Source of the DNA: Mucilaginibacter sp. KACC 22063
GTDB lineage: Bacteria > Bacteroidota > Bacteroidia > Sphingobacteriales > Sphingobacteriaceae
DNA length: 64,000 bases
Assembly (NCBI RefSeq): GCF_028736115.1
Contig: NZ_CP117877.1
Coordinates: 1,736,001-1,800,000, forward strand
Reading direction: 5' to 3'
Of this stretch, positions 36,083-45,044 are shown in pieces. How positions within the stretch are numbered: the stretch's first letter is position 1; each line of letters begins with the position of its first letter. Under the pieces are notes generated by a model. That model was not told where the DNA came from. It did no database searches and saw only the letters and a list, made by a program, of their open reading frames with translations. The translations under genes were made by a program, and so were the position numbers.

Positions 36083-37033
36083 ATGCCAATAATAAAGCTA
36101 TCAGTAACAGAACGCAGGCGTCTTACCGCGTTTATTACATGCCTTGTGCTTGCTGCTGTGGCGTGGATACTTATTACGCTTTCTAATGATTACAGCTTTA
36201 AAGTTCGTCGTTTGCTGGTTTACGCAAACGTACCGCAACGCCGCGCGTTCAAGGCTTTACAGTCTGATACGATAGACGTTACTGTACAGGGTACCGGGTG
36301 GGATATGCTATTCTCGAGGTTTAAGCCCGTTGACGAGCGTATATACGTCGACCTGCATTCGCTGGAGACCAAAAACTATATCGCGCTTTATAATCAGATC
36401 AATCAGATCAACGGCCGTAAAGAAGACCCCGAACAGAAAATCATCGGTTTTGACCCTGATACGCTTTATTTTGACTTTACTAATCGCAGTACCAAGCGGG
36501 TGCCGGTAAAACTGCAGTCAAAAATCGACTATCAGCAGCAATATGACCTGGCAGGTAATATTACGTTGCGCCCTGCCTATGTTACTTTAAGCGGCCCAAG
36601 TAATGTTATAGATAAAATTACAAGCTGGAAAACCGACTCGCTTAAGCTTAATGATATTGATGAACCCGTAAGTACACGTGTAAACCTGCAGCGTGGGGGT
36701 GAAGGTAACCTGAGCATTTATCCTAAAGCGGTTGAGGTGCAGATCCCGGTTGACGAGTTTACAGAAAAAACAATTGAGGTGCCGGTTAAAGTAACAGGTA
36801 ATGTAAACTATTATGATGTAAAGATATTTCCGCAAAAGGTAAAAGTAACTTTTACTACATCTTTAAACCGTTACCCAGAGATAGATGCTGATTTTTTTGA
36901 GGCAACAGTAGATCTTAATCTTTGGCGGGAGCATAGTTACACTTCTTTACCTGTTAAACTGAACCGAGTTCCGGCCTTTTGCCGTATTGTGAAAATTGAA
37001 CCGCAAACTGTAGATTTCATTATAAAAAAATAG
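36083..37033 (+). CDS. YbbR-domain protein (CdaR-like)
   Basis: 316 residues: a single N-terminal membrane segment (TAFITCLVLAAVAWILITL) and YbbR repeats in the exterior part (VPVKVTGNVNYYDVKIFPQKVKVTFTT). In Bacillus, YbbR/CdaR regulates the c-di-AMP cyclase; here no cyclase gene is adjacent, so the role is open. It is followed directly by coaE, with the stop TAG at the coaE start. Confidence 0.82.
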   Translation: MPIIKLSVTERRRLTAFITCLVLAAVAWILITLSNDYSFKVRRLLVYANVPQRRAFKALQSDTIDVTVQGTGWDMLFSRFKPVDERIYVDLHSLETKNYIALYNQINQINGRKEDPEQKIIGFDPDTLYFDFTNRSTKRVPVKLQSKIDYQQQYDLAGNITLRPAYVTLSGPSNVIDKITSWKTDSLKLNDIDEPVSTRVNLQRGGEGNLSIYPKAVEVQIPVDEFTEKTIEVPVKVTGNVNYYDVKIFPQKVKVTFTTSLNRYPEIDADFFEATVDLNLWREHSYTSLPVKLNRVPAFCRIVKIEPQTVDFIIKK

Positions 37034-37633
37034 ATGTTGAAGATCGGTATCACCGGAAACATTGGCAGCGGCAAAACAACTGTAAGCAAGATTTTTGAAT
37101 TACTTGGCATCCCTGTTTTTTATGCTGACGCCGCTGCAAAAGCGGTGATGACAACCGATCAATTATTGATAGGCGGATTAAAACAGCAGTTTGGCAACGA
37201 GGCTTATTTTGATAATGGGGAACTTAACCGCAAGTATATAGCTGCAAAGGTTTTTACAGACCCGGCAGAATTGGCGAAGTTAAATGCATTGGTACATCCC
37301 GCAGTATTCCGATCTTTTGACGAATGGGTAAAAGGGTTTTCCGATGTACCCTATGTGATTAAAGAGGCTGCTATTCTGTTCGAAAGCGGTTCTTATAAAT
37401 TATGTGATTATAATATTATTGTAACTGCGCCGCTGCAAATGCGTTTGGATAGAGTAATTAAACGGGATCATATTACTCCGTCAGAAGCCGATAGCCGCAA
37501 CAGCCGCCAAATGCCGGAAGAGGAAAAAGTTAAACTTGCCGATTTCCGAATAAAAAATGACGATACCGAATTAGTGATACCACAGGTGCTGGCGCTGCAT
37601 CAGCAGCTGTTAAAGCTGGCCGAAAGCAAATGA
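37034..37633 (+). CDS. coaE: Dephospho-CoA kinase
   Basis: 199 residues. P-loop GNIGSGKTT (about 8-16), FYADAAAKAVM substrate loop, VIKEAAILFESG and NDDTELVIPQV. It phosphorylates dephospho-CoA at the 3' ribose hydroxyl, the last step of CoA synthesis. Its final four bases (ATGA) overlap the next start, so the pair is translationally coupled. Confidence 0.95.
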   Translation: MLKIGITGNIGSGKTTVSKIFELLGIPVFYADAAAKAVMTTDQLLIGGLKQQFGNEAYFDNGELNRKYIAAKVFTDPAELAKLNALVHPAVFRSFDEWVKGFSDVPYVIKEAAILFESGSYKLCDYNIIVTAPLQMRLDRVIKRDHITPSEADSRNSRQMPEEEKVKLADFRIKNDDTELVIPQVLALHQQLLKLAESK

Positions 37634-38568
37634 TTTTAGACGATTTTATTTATATTAACGATAAAGGTATTTATTGCCCCTACGGTGATTTTTATCTTGA
37701 TCCGCAGCAGCCCGTTGCAACTGCGGTAATTTCTCATGCCCATGCAGACCATGCCATAGCAGGTAATAACGAGGTATATAGTACCGAAGCTACCGCTGCA
37801 TTTATGCAATTGCGATATGGTAAAAATGCAGCAAAGGTTTTTAATATTGTCAACTGGCACAAGCCGTTTCAAATAAAAGGGATTCAGATTACCTTTATTC
37901 CTGCCGGCCATATGTTAGGTTCAGCAATGGTGTATATGGAGTATAATGGCGCAAGCTACTTATACACCGGTGATTTTAAGTTGCAGACCGATGCAACCTG
38001 TGAACCTATTGAATGGCTAAAGGCAGATGTATTAATTACAGAAAGTACCTTTGCTGATCCGGTGGTTTTACATCCCGACCCGGTTGAAGAGATAAATAAA
38101 CTGAATGATATTAAAACCAATATTTTACTGGGTGCTTATGGCTTAGGTAAAAGTCAGCGGCTGATTAATCTCATCACTACGCATGTTCCGCAGAAAAAAG
38201 TACTGGTACACCATAAAATTATGCCCCTGAATGCCATTTATCAGAAAATGGGATATACTCTTGGTATGCATCAATTGTATAATCGTAAACTGATGAAAAC
38301 CCAGGATGAGTATGTTTACATTGTGCCACCATTTACTTTTGATAGTTATATCAGAGCTACAGGAGTAAAGCGGATATTTGCCTCAGGCTGGAAAAACCTG
38401 CAGGTTAATCAGCACGATACCTTGTTTATTTCGGATCATGCCGACTGGAATGACATACTCACCGCTATACAGCAGGTTGAGCCCAAACAGATATGGACTT
38501 TACATGGCGATGGCAAGCATCTTAAAAATCATTTTGAGAATAATATCTTTGTAAAGATTTTAAATTGA
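37630..38568 (+). CDS. MBL-fold exonuclease-like protein (ligase-associated/YSH1-type)
   Basis: 312 residues. HAHADHA (His36, His38, Asp40, His41) is the metal-binding motif of the metallo-beta-lactamase fold; AGHMLGSAMV and YLYTGDFK give two further ligands, and LFISDHADW and LHGDGKHL end the catalytic core. Family members are single-strand nucleases or exonucleases; in bacteria a related type travels with ATP-dependent ligases. A ligD gene lies 36 kb away, which may be a coincidence. Confidence 0.78.
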   Translation: MILDDFIYINDKGIYCPYGDFYLDPQQPVATAVISHAHADHAIAGNNEVYSTEATAAFMQLRYGKNAAKVFNIVNWHKPFQIKGIQITFIPAGHMLGSAMVYMEYNGASYLYTGDFKLQTDATCEPIEWLKADVLITESTFADPVVLHPDPVEEINKLNDIKTNILLGAYGLGKSQRLINLITTHVPQKKVLVHHKIMPLNAIYQKMGYTLGMHQLYNRKLMKTQDEYVYIVPPFTFDSYIRATGVKRIFASGWKNLQVNQHDTLFISDHADWNDILTAIQQVEPKQIWTLHGDGKHLKNHFENNIFVKILN

Positions 38569-38735
38569 TGCCGTTGATAGAAGATATAGATTACTACATT
38601 AACCAGGATGGTAACTATGTTTTTACCCGCGAGTATCATTTAAAGCGTGGATATTGCTGCAAAAATAAATGCCTGCATTGCCCCTGGAGTTATGGGCGTA
38701 ATGATAAGGATAAAGCGCAGCAGAAAAATAAATAA
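38568..38735 (+). CDS. DUF5522 small Cys-rich protein
   Basis: 55 residues, start overlapping the previous stop (ATGA). The sequence ends with a Cys/His cluster (GYCCKNKCLHCPW, about 29-40) that looks like a zinc- or iron-binding knuckle, and a basic Lys-rich tail. Function unknown; the family is mainly known as small proteins in Bacteroidota. It is likely co-expressed with the MBL nuclease. Confidence 0.75.
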   Translation: MPLIEDIDYYINQDGNYVFTREYHLKRGYCCKNKCLHCPWSYGRNDKDKAQQKNK

Positions 38736-38769
38736 ACATAATTGCGATATTTGCAGTTAAGTTATTGTC

Positions 38770-39261
38770 ATGAAAATAGACGAAGAGATACAGGGGAAAT
38801 TTGAGGATGACTACCATCGTGTTGTAGTTAATTTAAGTTATACCTATGGCTGGCTCAATAATTTGCTGCGCTACCAGTTTGAACGCTATAATCTTACAAG
38901 TCAGCAATTTAATATTCTGCGTATTTTACGCGGCCAGTATCCAAAGCCGGCTACAGTTAATCTGCTAAAAGAGCGTATGCTCGATAAAATGTCTGATGCA
39001 TCACGTATAGTGGACCGCCTTGTTCAAAAAGGCCTGGTTTCGCGTTGTATAAATAATAAAGACCGCCGCGCTGTGGATATCCGAATCAGCGAAGATGGAC
39101 TTGAGGTGCTGAAAAAAATGGATATAGAGTTTAAAACCAGGGATATTATACAAGCGCATTTAACTGAACAGGAAGCTGAACAGTTAAGCGACTTGCTTGA
39201 TAAGCTGAGGGGGGCTGAAGCTCCATGCACCAAAGGCGACTGCTGTGAAGGAGCAGATTAA
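38770..39261 (+). CDS. MarR family transcriptional regulator
   Basis: 163 residues, winged-helix core with QQFNILRILRGQYPKPATVNLLKERML and VDRLVQKGLVSRCINNKDRRAVDIRISEDG. The C-terminus ends CTKGDCCEG, three Cys in seven residues, which could make it redox or metal sensitive (inference). Its 3' end overlaps the convergent zip gene by 4 bases. No obvious operon target. Confidence 0.85.
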   Translation: MKIDEEIQGKFEDDYHRVVVNLSYTYGWLNNLLRYQFERYNLTSQQFNILRILRGQYPKPATVNLLKERMLDKMSDASRIVDRLVQKGLVSRCINNKDRRAVDIRISEDGLEVLKKMDIEFKTRDIIQAHLTEQEAEQLSDLLDKLRGAEAPCTKGDCCEGAD

Positions 39262-39965
39262 AGTTCAGTAACGAAGCCTCCGAGTGCAATCCCCACACCT
39301 AATACAACTGCCATCAGTTTACGGCGGTTAAATTTGTGATCCGGCCCGGCCTCAAATAATATGGTGGTGGATATATGAAGAAAGATACCGATTACAACAC
39401 CCATTATGCGATTGAAATAGTGTTGTAAATTTCCTATCCCCCCATTACTTAACGTTTCGCTGAAGAAATATCCTGCCGGGGACATTAATGCAAATAGCAG
39501 GATATAAAACCCTATTGCTGTTTTACGCTGATTGTTGTGCAGTAACACCGTACCCAAGGCAAAAGCCGCAGGGATATGATGCAGGGCAATACCGAAAACC
39601 AGTTGCGACTGATAGCCCTGTGCCAATGGCATTCCTTCTAAAAACGCATGCAGGCATAAGCTCACCATAATGCCTACAGGAAATGCACTATGGTCATGTG
39701 TGTGCATGTGGCCATGTTCAATACCATCCGAAAATTGCTCTAATACAATCTGGAATAAAAATCCGGCCAGTATAAACACCCCTACCAGGTTATCATTGCC
39801 ATGATAAGCATCCGGAATGAGGTGCAGTACCGTAATGGCAAATAAATATGCCCCGCTGAAAGACAGGATCAGCCGCAGTTGCTTGTGGTTATCACCTTTA
39901 AATAAAAAAACAGACATGCCGCCAAAAAATGCAGCTGAGAATAATAAAAGCGATTGCCAGATCAT
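39258..39965 (-). CDS. ZIP family metal transporter
   Basis: 235 residues with eight predicted helices. GHMHTHDHS in the TM3-TM4 loop is the usual His-rich loop, LHAFLEGMPL and LHHIPAAFALGTVLL carry the transport-site His/Glu motifs. Imports divalent metal such as Zn2+ or Fe2+. Coupled by ATGA overlap to the upstream PAP2 gene. Confidence 0.9.
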   Translation of the reverse strand: MIWQSLLLFSAAFFGGMSVFLFKGDNHKQLRLILSFSGAYLFAITVLHLIPDAYHGNDNLVGVFILAGFLFQIVLEQFSDGIEHGHMHTHDHSAFPVGIMVSLCLHAFLEGMPLAQGYQSQLVFGIALHHIPAAFALGTVLLHNNQRKTAIGFYILLFALMSPAGYFFSETLSNGGIGNLQHYFNRIMGVVIGIFLHISTTILFEAGPDHKFNRRKLMAVVLGVGIALGGFVTEL

Positions 39966-40522
39966 GTATTGTAAAATGCAGGTTGAAGCTTTTTGTTTAG
40001 CAGTGCGAACAATGTTCCGATGAGCGAGCCGTATAAAGCACCGGCTGTAACATCAACAGGATAATGCACCCCAACATAAACCTGGGCAAAGCTAATCAGT
40101 CCGGCCCATAAAATCCCCCAAAACCAGATCCATCTCCATTTTTTACAAAAGATCAATATTAGGAAAACCGCCATTGCGAAATGATCGGTAGCATGGGTTG
40201 ACGGAAAACTGTATCCCGTACCGCATCCAACACGGCTAATTACTTTACCGGCCAAAGCAGGTTCGCGGCAGGGGCGAAGCCTTTGTACCTGGTATTTGAT
40301 AAGCGACGCACTGGTGAAATCGGCCACGCCAACGGTTGCCAATAACAGCAAAATGATAACAATGCCTTGCTTTTTATATTTCCAGATGCAAAATAGGACG
40401 ATGAATACATAGAGCGGTATCCAAAACTTAGGGTTACGCAGCCATGGCATTACCACGTCAAAAAACGGGTTGGTAAGGTCGTGATTGATGAAATAAAATA
40501 AATGCCGGTCGAGCTGTAGCAA
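39962..40522 (-). CDS. PAP2 superfamily phosphatase
   Basis: About 186 residues with six membrane helices. Motif 1 KYQVQRLRPC, motif 2 PSTHATDH (PSxH) and motif 3 AQVYVGVHYPVDV are present; the usual motif-3 Arg is replaced by Gln, a variant seen in other Bacteroidota. It dephosphorylates lipid phosphates such as undecaprenyl-PP or phosphatidate. The start TTG 40522 is chosen because a -7 box (minus TATATTTG) overlaps the longer TTG 40552; either could be correct. Confidence 0.78.
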   Translation of the reverse strand: MLQLDRHLFYFINHDLTNPFFDVVMPWLRNPKFWIPLYVFIVLFCIWKYKKQGIVIILLLLATVGVADFTSASLIKYQVQRLRPCREPALAGKVISRVGCGTGYSFPSTHATDHFAMAVFLILIFCKKWRWIWFWGILWAGLISFAQVYVGVHYPVDVTAGALYGSLIGTLFALLNKKLQPAFYNT

Positions 40523-40549
40523 CTTTGTAGATATTAGCGTAAGTGATTT

Positions 40550-40557
40550 CAAATATA
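40550..40557 (-). promoter_or_regulatory. -7 promoter element of the PAP2/ZIP operon
   Basis: CAAATATA, that is TATATTTG on the minus strand, fits the consensus. Confidence 0.4.
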
Positions 40558-40616
40558 GCTATAATCAGTAGTGTGCAAAACATTGTTAAAGGTTATTGCT
40601 GTAGGGTTTTAATTGC

Positions 40617-40624
40617 TATTTTTG
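40617..40624 (+). promoter_or_regulatory. -7 promoter element of glmM
   Basis: TATTTTTG, with TTG 18 bases upstream (40596-40598). It lies just downstream of TTG 40613 and supports the later start codon. Confidence 0.5.
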
Positions 40625-40642
40625 CGTTCTAATAAAAGTATT

Positions 40643-42031
40643 TTGACATTAATAAAATCTATCTCAGGGATCCGCGGTACGATTGGCGGGAAGGCAGGCG
40701 AAGGATTAACACCTATCGATATCGTAAAATTTACTTCAGCATATGGTAAATGGGCTGTAACACAATCGGGCAATAACAAAATTGTAGTTGGCCGCGATGC
40801 CCGTATCTCTGGCAGCATGGTGAATAACCTTGTTATTGGTACGCTGCAGGGCCTGGGGATAAATGTTGTTGACCTGGGCTTATCTACAACGCCAACTGTA
40901 GAAGTTGCTGTTCCGATGGAAAAAGCCGCAGGTGGCATTATCATTACCGCAAGCCATAACCCAAAGCAATGGAATGCGCTTAAGCTGCTGAACGCGGACG
41001 GTGAATTTATTAGCGATGCTGACGGTAAAGAAGTATTGGATATTGCAGAAAGTAGTGATTTTTATTTTGCCAACGTAGATGAGTTGGGCACCGTTACCAC
41101 TGATGATAGCTATCTTCAGAAACATATTGATGCCATTTTAGCATTGCCATTGGTTGATAAAGACGCTATTGCTAAAGCTAACTTCAGCGTAGTAATTGAT
41201 TGTGTTAACTCAACCGGAGGCTTATTTGTGCCGGCCCTGCTAAAGGCTTTAGGCGTAAACACAGTGCATCAGTTGTATTGCGATCCGGATGGTAAGTTTC
41301 CGCACAACCCCGAGCCACTGCCAGAAAACCTGATTGCGCTATCGCAGGAAGTGGTTGCTAAAAAAGCAGATTTAGGTATAGCTGTTGACCCTGATGTCGA
41401 CCGCTTATGCTTTGTTAACGAAGACGGATCGATGTTTGGCGAGGAGTATACGTTGGTAGCCGTTGCCGATTACGTTTTAAAAAGCACCAAAGGTAATACC
41501 GTATCAAACCTGTCATCAACCCGTGCGCTGCGTGATGTTACCGAAAAAGCAGGCGGTGTTTACGAAGGTGCCGCGGTAGGCGAGGTGAACGTGGTTAACA
41601 AAATGAAAGAAACCAATGCGGTTATAGGAGGAGAAGGCAATGGAGGGGTTATCTATCCCGAATTGCATTATGGCCGCGATGCGTTAGCTGGCATAGCTTT
41701 ATTTTTAAGCCATCTGGCTAAATTTGGTAAATCGATCTCGGTTTTAAGGGCAAGTTATCCGGCTTATTATATCTCTAAAAACAAAATTACGTTAACACCT
41801 GAAATGGATATAGATGCGTTATTGTTAAAAGTTGAAGAGAAATATAAGAAGCAGCCGCATACCACTATAGACGGACTTAAAATTGAATTCGACAAAGAAT
41901 GGGTACATCTTCGCCGTTCAAATACAGAACCTATTATCCGTATTTACTCAGAAGGTAACTCAGAAACGGTTGCAAACAACCTGGCAAACAAGATAATTGC
42001 TGACATTAAAGAAATTTTGCATATAAACTAA
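40643..42031 (+). CDS. glmM: Phosphoglucosamine mutase
   Basis: 462 residues from TTG 40643, giving MTLIKSISGIRGTIGG, the usual start of Bacteroidota GlmM. The active-site Ser is in TASHNPKQWN; DPDVDRL is the metal loop and GGEGNGGV the sugar loop. It interconverts GlcN-6-P and GlcN-1-P for UDP-GlcNAc synthesis. A TTG start is unusual and could lower expression. The S23-type gene lies just downstream, 38 bases after the stop. Confidence 0.9.
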   Translation: MTLIKSISGIRGTIGGKAGEGLTPIDIVKFTSAYGKWAVTQSGNNKIVVGRDARISGSMVNNLVIGTLQGLGINVVDLGLSTTPTVEVAVPMEKAAGGIIITASHNPKQWNALKLLNADGEFISDADGKEVLDIAESSDFYFANVDELGTVTTDDSYLQKHIDAILALPLVDKDAIAKANFSVVIDCVNSTGGLFVPALLKALGVNTVHQLYCDPDGKFPHNPEPLPENLIALSQEVVAKKADLGIAVDPDVDRLCFVNEDGSMFGEEYTLVAVADYVLKSTKGNTVSNLSSTRALRDVTEKAGGVYEGAAVGEVNVVNKMKETNAVIGGEGNGGVIYPELHYGRDALAGIALFLSHLAKFGKSISVLRASYPAYYISKNKITLTPEMDIDALLLKVEEKYKKQPHTTIDGLKIEFDKEWVHLRRSNTEPIIRIYSEGNSETVANNLANKIIADIKEILHIN

Positions 42032-42039
42032 CAATTAGT

Positions 42040-42061
42040 GATTAGTGAATTAGCGAGTTAG
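42040..42061 (+). repeat. Left inverted repeat of an S23-gene unit
   Basis: 22 bases rich in TTAGTGA heptamers; 18 of 22 match the reverse complement of 42445-42466. A further heptamer lies just outside at 42032-42039. Confidence 0.6.
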
Positions 42062-42069
42062 TGATTAAT

Positions 42070-42456
42070 ATGGAAAATTACAATAACGATTTTGCTGAAA
42101 AATTTCGAGCTCGAACTAAACACTTTGTTTTAGAAGTTATAAAGTTGTATAGGCTATTGCCAAGAAGTGTTGAAGCACAGATCATAGGTAAGCAATGGCT
42201 TCGTTGTTCTACGTCAGTTGGTGCTAATTATAGAGCAGCTTGTCGGGCAAGATCACAAAATGAGTTTTCCTCTAAATTGTCAATTGTTATTGAAGAGGTT
42301 GATGAAAGCTTATTCTGGATGGAGTTGCTGATAGAGTCTCAAATAATGGAAAAGGAAAAATTAATAATAGTTATGAATGAAGCAACCGAAATTTTGAAAG
42401 TGGTATCAACTGCGAGAAAAAGTATATCGGAAAAAAAGAATTTACTCATTCACTAA
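42070..42456 (+). CDS. Four-helix-bundle protein of the S23/IVP family
   Basis: 128 residues from ATG 42070. The helical body with RSVEAQIIGKQWLRCSTSVGANYRAACRARS, then SKLSIVIEEVDESLFWMELL, is the S23 family first found inside 23S rRNA intervening sequences. Function unknown. The gene is tightly flanked by inverted repeats and lies between two housekeeping genes, so it resembles a small mobile unit rather than part of an operon. The stop codon is within the right repeat. Confidence 0.88.
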   Translation: MENYNNDFAEKFRARTKHFVLEVIKLYRLLPRSVEAQIIGKQWLRCSTSVGANYRAACRARSQNEFSSKLSIVIEEVDESLFWMELLIESQIMEKEKLIIVMNEATEILKVVSTARKSISEKKNLLIH

Positions 42457-42466
42457 CTCACTAATC
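42445..42466 (+). repeat. Right inverted repeat of the S23-gene unit
   Basis: The reverse complement of 42040-42061 with 18 of 22 identical. It supplies the final codons and the stop of the S23 gene. Confidence 0.6.
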
Positions 42467-42475
42467 ATAATTAAA

Positions 42476-43612
42476 ATGCGTGTTTATTTAGATAATGCTG
42501 CTACAACACCTCTGGACCCGGAGGTAATGAAAGAAATGTACAGGGTAATGGAAAGCCAGTTTGGTAATCCGTCATCTATACATGCGCATGGCCGCGAAGC
42601 AAGGGCTTTGATTGAAAAAGCAAGACGTACGGTAGCAAACCTGTTGCATACTTCGCCTGCAGAAATATTTTTCACATCAGGCGGTACCGAAGCAGATAAC
42701 ATGGCCATTCGTAGCGGTATCAGCGGCTATGGCCTTAAACACGCAATTACAACTCGGTTAGAGCATCATGCTGTAGTACACACACTGGAAGCGTTGGAAA
42801 AAGCCGGTATTATAAAATTAAGCTTTGTAAACGTAGACCAAAATGGCAGCCTGGACTACGAGCATTTAGAGCAATTGTTAAAGGATAACGAACGCAGTTT
42901 TGTTTCTTTAATGCATGCCAATAATGAGTTAGGTACTTTGAATGATATTGAGCGCATAGGCGAGCTTTGTGAGCAATACAATGCTATCTATCATTGCGAT
43001 ACCGTACAAACCGTTGGCCATTACAGGCACGATCTGAGCAAGCTTAAAGTGCATTTTATGGTGTGTGCAGCGCATAAATTGCACGGCCCTAAAGGCGTAG
43101 GCTTTTTATATATCAATCATAAGGTAAAAATAGACCCAATGATTTATGGAGGTGCGCAAGAACGTAATATGCGCGGCGGTACCGAAAATGTTTACGGTAT
43201 TGCAGGTTTGGCAAAGGCACTGGAAATGGCTTATACAGAAATGGATGAGCACCAGGAAAAAATACAAGGCTTGAAAACTTATATGATGGAAAGCCTTAAA
43301 GCGCAAATACCGGGCATCCACTTTAATGGCGAAACGGATCCTGAAAAAAGTTTATATACAGTATTAAACGTTTCGTTCCCCGAAATGGATATGGCAGATA
43401 TGCTGTTATTTAATCTTGATATTGCGGGTATCTCCGCTTCGGGTGGCAGTGCATGTAGCTCGGGTACCAATATTGGTTCACACGTGTTAAATGCCATAGG
43501 TGCAAATCCAGACAGGCCTGCTGTAAGATTTTCTTTCTCTAAATACAATACGAAAGAAGAAGTGGATTACACGGTAGGTAAAATCCGCGAGATCTGCCTG
43601 GTTAATGCATAG
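42476..43612 (+). CDS. Cysteine desulfurase
   Basis: 378 residues, IscS/NifS-type PLP enzyme. The PLP Lys is in CAAHKLHGPKG and the persulfide Cys in GGSACSSGTNIGSHVL. It removes sulfur from cysteine for Fe-S clusters and thio-modifications. No IscU or SufB gene is adjacent, so its pathway here is not clear. A terminator follows at 43638. Confidence 0.93.
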   Translation: MRVYLDNAATTPLDPEVMKEMYRVMESQFGNPSSIHAHGREARALIEKARRTVANLLHTSPAEIFFTSGGTEADNMAIRSGISGYGLKHAITTRLEHHAVVHTLEALEKAGIIKLSFVNVDQNGSLDYEHLEQLLKDNERSFVSLMHANNELGTLNDIERIGELCEQYNAIYHCDTVQTVGHYRHDLSKLKVHFMVCAAHKLHGPKGVGFLYINHKVKIDPMIYGGAQERNMRGGTENVYGIAGLAKALEMAYTEMDEHQEKIQGLKTYMMESLKAQIPGIHFNGETDPEKSLYTVLNVSFPEMDMADMLLFNLDIAGISASGGSACSSGTNIGSHVLNAIGANPDRPAVRFSFSKYNTKEEVDYTVGKIREICLVNA

Positions 43613-43637
43613 GGGATTTCTTATCAAATATTTAATT

Positions 43638-43666
43638 AGCACAGCTGTGAGGCTGTGCTTTTTTGT
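43638..43666 (+). terminator. Terminator after the cysteine desulfurase gene
   Basis: Stem AGCACAG/CTGTGCT (43638-43644 with 43653-43659) then T6. Confidence 0.8.
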
Positions 43667-43728
43667 TCCAAATCTAAAAACAATAGCGTTATCGCTTTGG
43701 TTATTATATTAACTAAACAGATAAAACT

Positions 43729-44289
43729 ATGACAGCTTTTAGAGAGGATTCCTGGACAGAACAGGACAATCAGTATAGAACTGACGAGATAAATTATAAT
43801 CGTTTTTCTGACGTAGCAACACCTGACCCGGAGGATGACGATCTGCTTGACGACGATGATGATTTAGGTGATGACACCGATCTTGATGATGAAACAAGCA
43901 TTGCGGGTGATGATGAGGAGGATTTGCTTGATGATGATCTGGATGAGGAGGAAGATGACGATCTGATTGATGCAAATAGCAATATCATCAGCGCAAGTGA
44001 TGCCGATCCTGATGATGACTTTGAAAGCCCAGAGCCTGATTTTGACCAGGATGAAACACCGGAAAGAGAAGAATCAGACAGTGAAGATTTGCGTTATCCT
44101 AAGGAAGATACTACCAATCCGCAGGAAAACGAAAGCAATACTTCATGGAGTGAGCAGATTGACGTTACCCGTCCGGAGCAGCATGAGTTTCCGTCAGAAG
44201 GGCATGCCAAAACAAACTTTGAAGCCCGCCCACATGGCCGCACCACTGGTCGTATGATCGGAGATGACCCAGGTACCGAAGGTATTTGA
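43729..44289 (+). CDS. Highly acidic disordered protein
   Basis: 186 residues with long Asp/Glu runs (for example DDDLLDDDDDLGDDTD and DLDEEEDDDLIDAN) in the first 100 residues and a more neutral C-terminal tail with Arg/Pro/Gly. No family recognised. The composition suggests a nucleic acid mimic, a metal buffer or a solubility-type protein; nothing decides among these. A strong terminator follows, so it is its own transcription unit. Confidence 0.65.
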   Translation: MTAFREDSWTEQDNQYRTDEINYNRFSDVATPDPEDDDLLDDDDDLGDDTDLDDETSIAGDDEEDLLDDDLDEEEDDDLIDANSNIISASDADPDDDFESPEPDFDQDETPEREESDSEDLRYPKEDTTNPQENESNTSWSEQIDVTRPEQHEFPSEGHAKTNFEARPHGRTTGRMIGDDPGTEGI

Positions 44290-44309
44290 TCAAATAATGA
44301 ATTTAAAAC

Positions 44310-44345
44310 AAAGAAGCCTGAGCATTGCTCAGGCTTCTTTGTTTT
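44310..44345. terminator. Bidirectional terminator
   Basis: 14-bp stem (44310-44323 with 44327-44340) and 3-base loop between convergent genes. Confidence 0.85.
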
Positions 44346-44989
44346 TAGTAACCAATGGTGAAACGGCGTTTTACAAACTGGTTTTTTTCTAATTCATCAA
44401 GCAGGGCTACTGCAAGATCATCAGCAGTTATAGCGCTTTTGTGGTGTTCATCAAATACCGGTTGATCTGTTCCGGTGCGGTATTTACCTGTGCGTTCTCC
44501 GGGGTGCAAATCAATGGCCGGGCTTAAAAATGTCCAATTCAGCTCGTTTTCTTTTTTAAGTATGTTTAAATAATCGCGGGCAGCTGTAGCGCCGGCTTTC
44601 CATTCTGCCGGAAAGTTAGGGCTATCAACCAGTTGCAATCCGGGTTGTATCTCTAAGCTACCTGCGCCACCAATAAAGATATAGCGTTTAACTCCAGCTT
44701 GTTTAGTAGCTTGCTGTATGGTTTCACCGCCTTTAATAAAATCGTTATACAAGTTTGGGTTAGTCCAGCCTGCATTAAAAGCACTTACTACAGCATCATG
44801 CCCGCGTAAAGCTTCAGTAAGTTTATCCAGGTCATAAACATCTAAAGCCACTTTGGTAAGCTTTTCATCTTCAACAGTGATCTTTTGCGTATCACGGGCT
44901 ATAGCTGTAACTGTATAACCGCGTTGTAAAGCTTCCTTTAAAATACTGGTGCCTGTAAAGCCAGATGCACCGATTAATGCAATTTTCAT
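44345..44989 (-). CDS. NAD(P)-binding SDR/NmrA-like oxidoreductase
   Basis: 214 residues. The dinucleotide loop IGASGFTGTSIL starts the protein, as in atypical SDR/NmrA_like (YtfG-type) proteins. No catalytic Tyr-x-x-x-Lys was found. Substrate unknown; such proteins act as quinone oxidoreductases or redox sensors. The Rrf2 regulator starts 56 bases further upstream on the same strand and may control it. Confidence 0.78.
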   Translation of the reverse strand: MKIALIGASGFTGTSILKEALQRGYTVTAIARDTQKITVEDEKLTKVALDVYDLDKLTEALRGHDAVVSAFNAGWTNPNLYNDFIKGGETIQQATKQAGVKRYIFIGGAGSLEIQPGLQLVDSPNFPAEWKAGATAARDYLNILKKENELNWTFLSPAIDLHPGERTGKYRTGTDQPVFDEHHKSAITADDLAVALLDELEKNQFVKRRFTIGY

Positions 44990-45044
44990 AAGATTTAATT
45001 AATTGTAAGAAATAATATTACAGTTTTTGTTAAAAAAATAGTTA

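Noticed and set aside
43739..43988. His/Asn-rich and Ser-rich minus-strand frames opposite the acidic protein gene.
   Set aside because: They arise from reading GAT/GAC repeats on the opposite strand and have no independent support.
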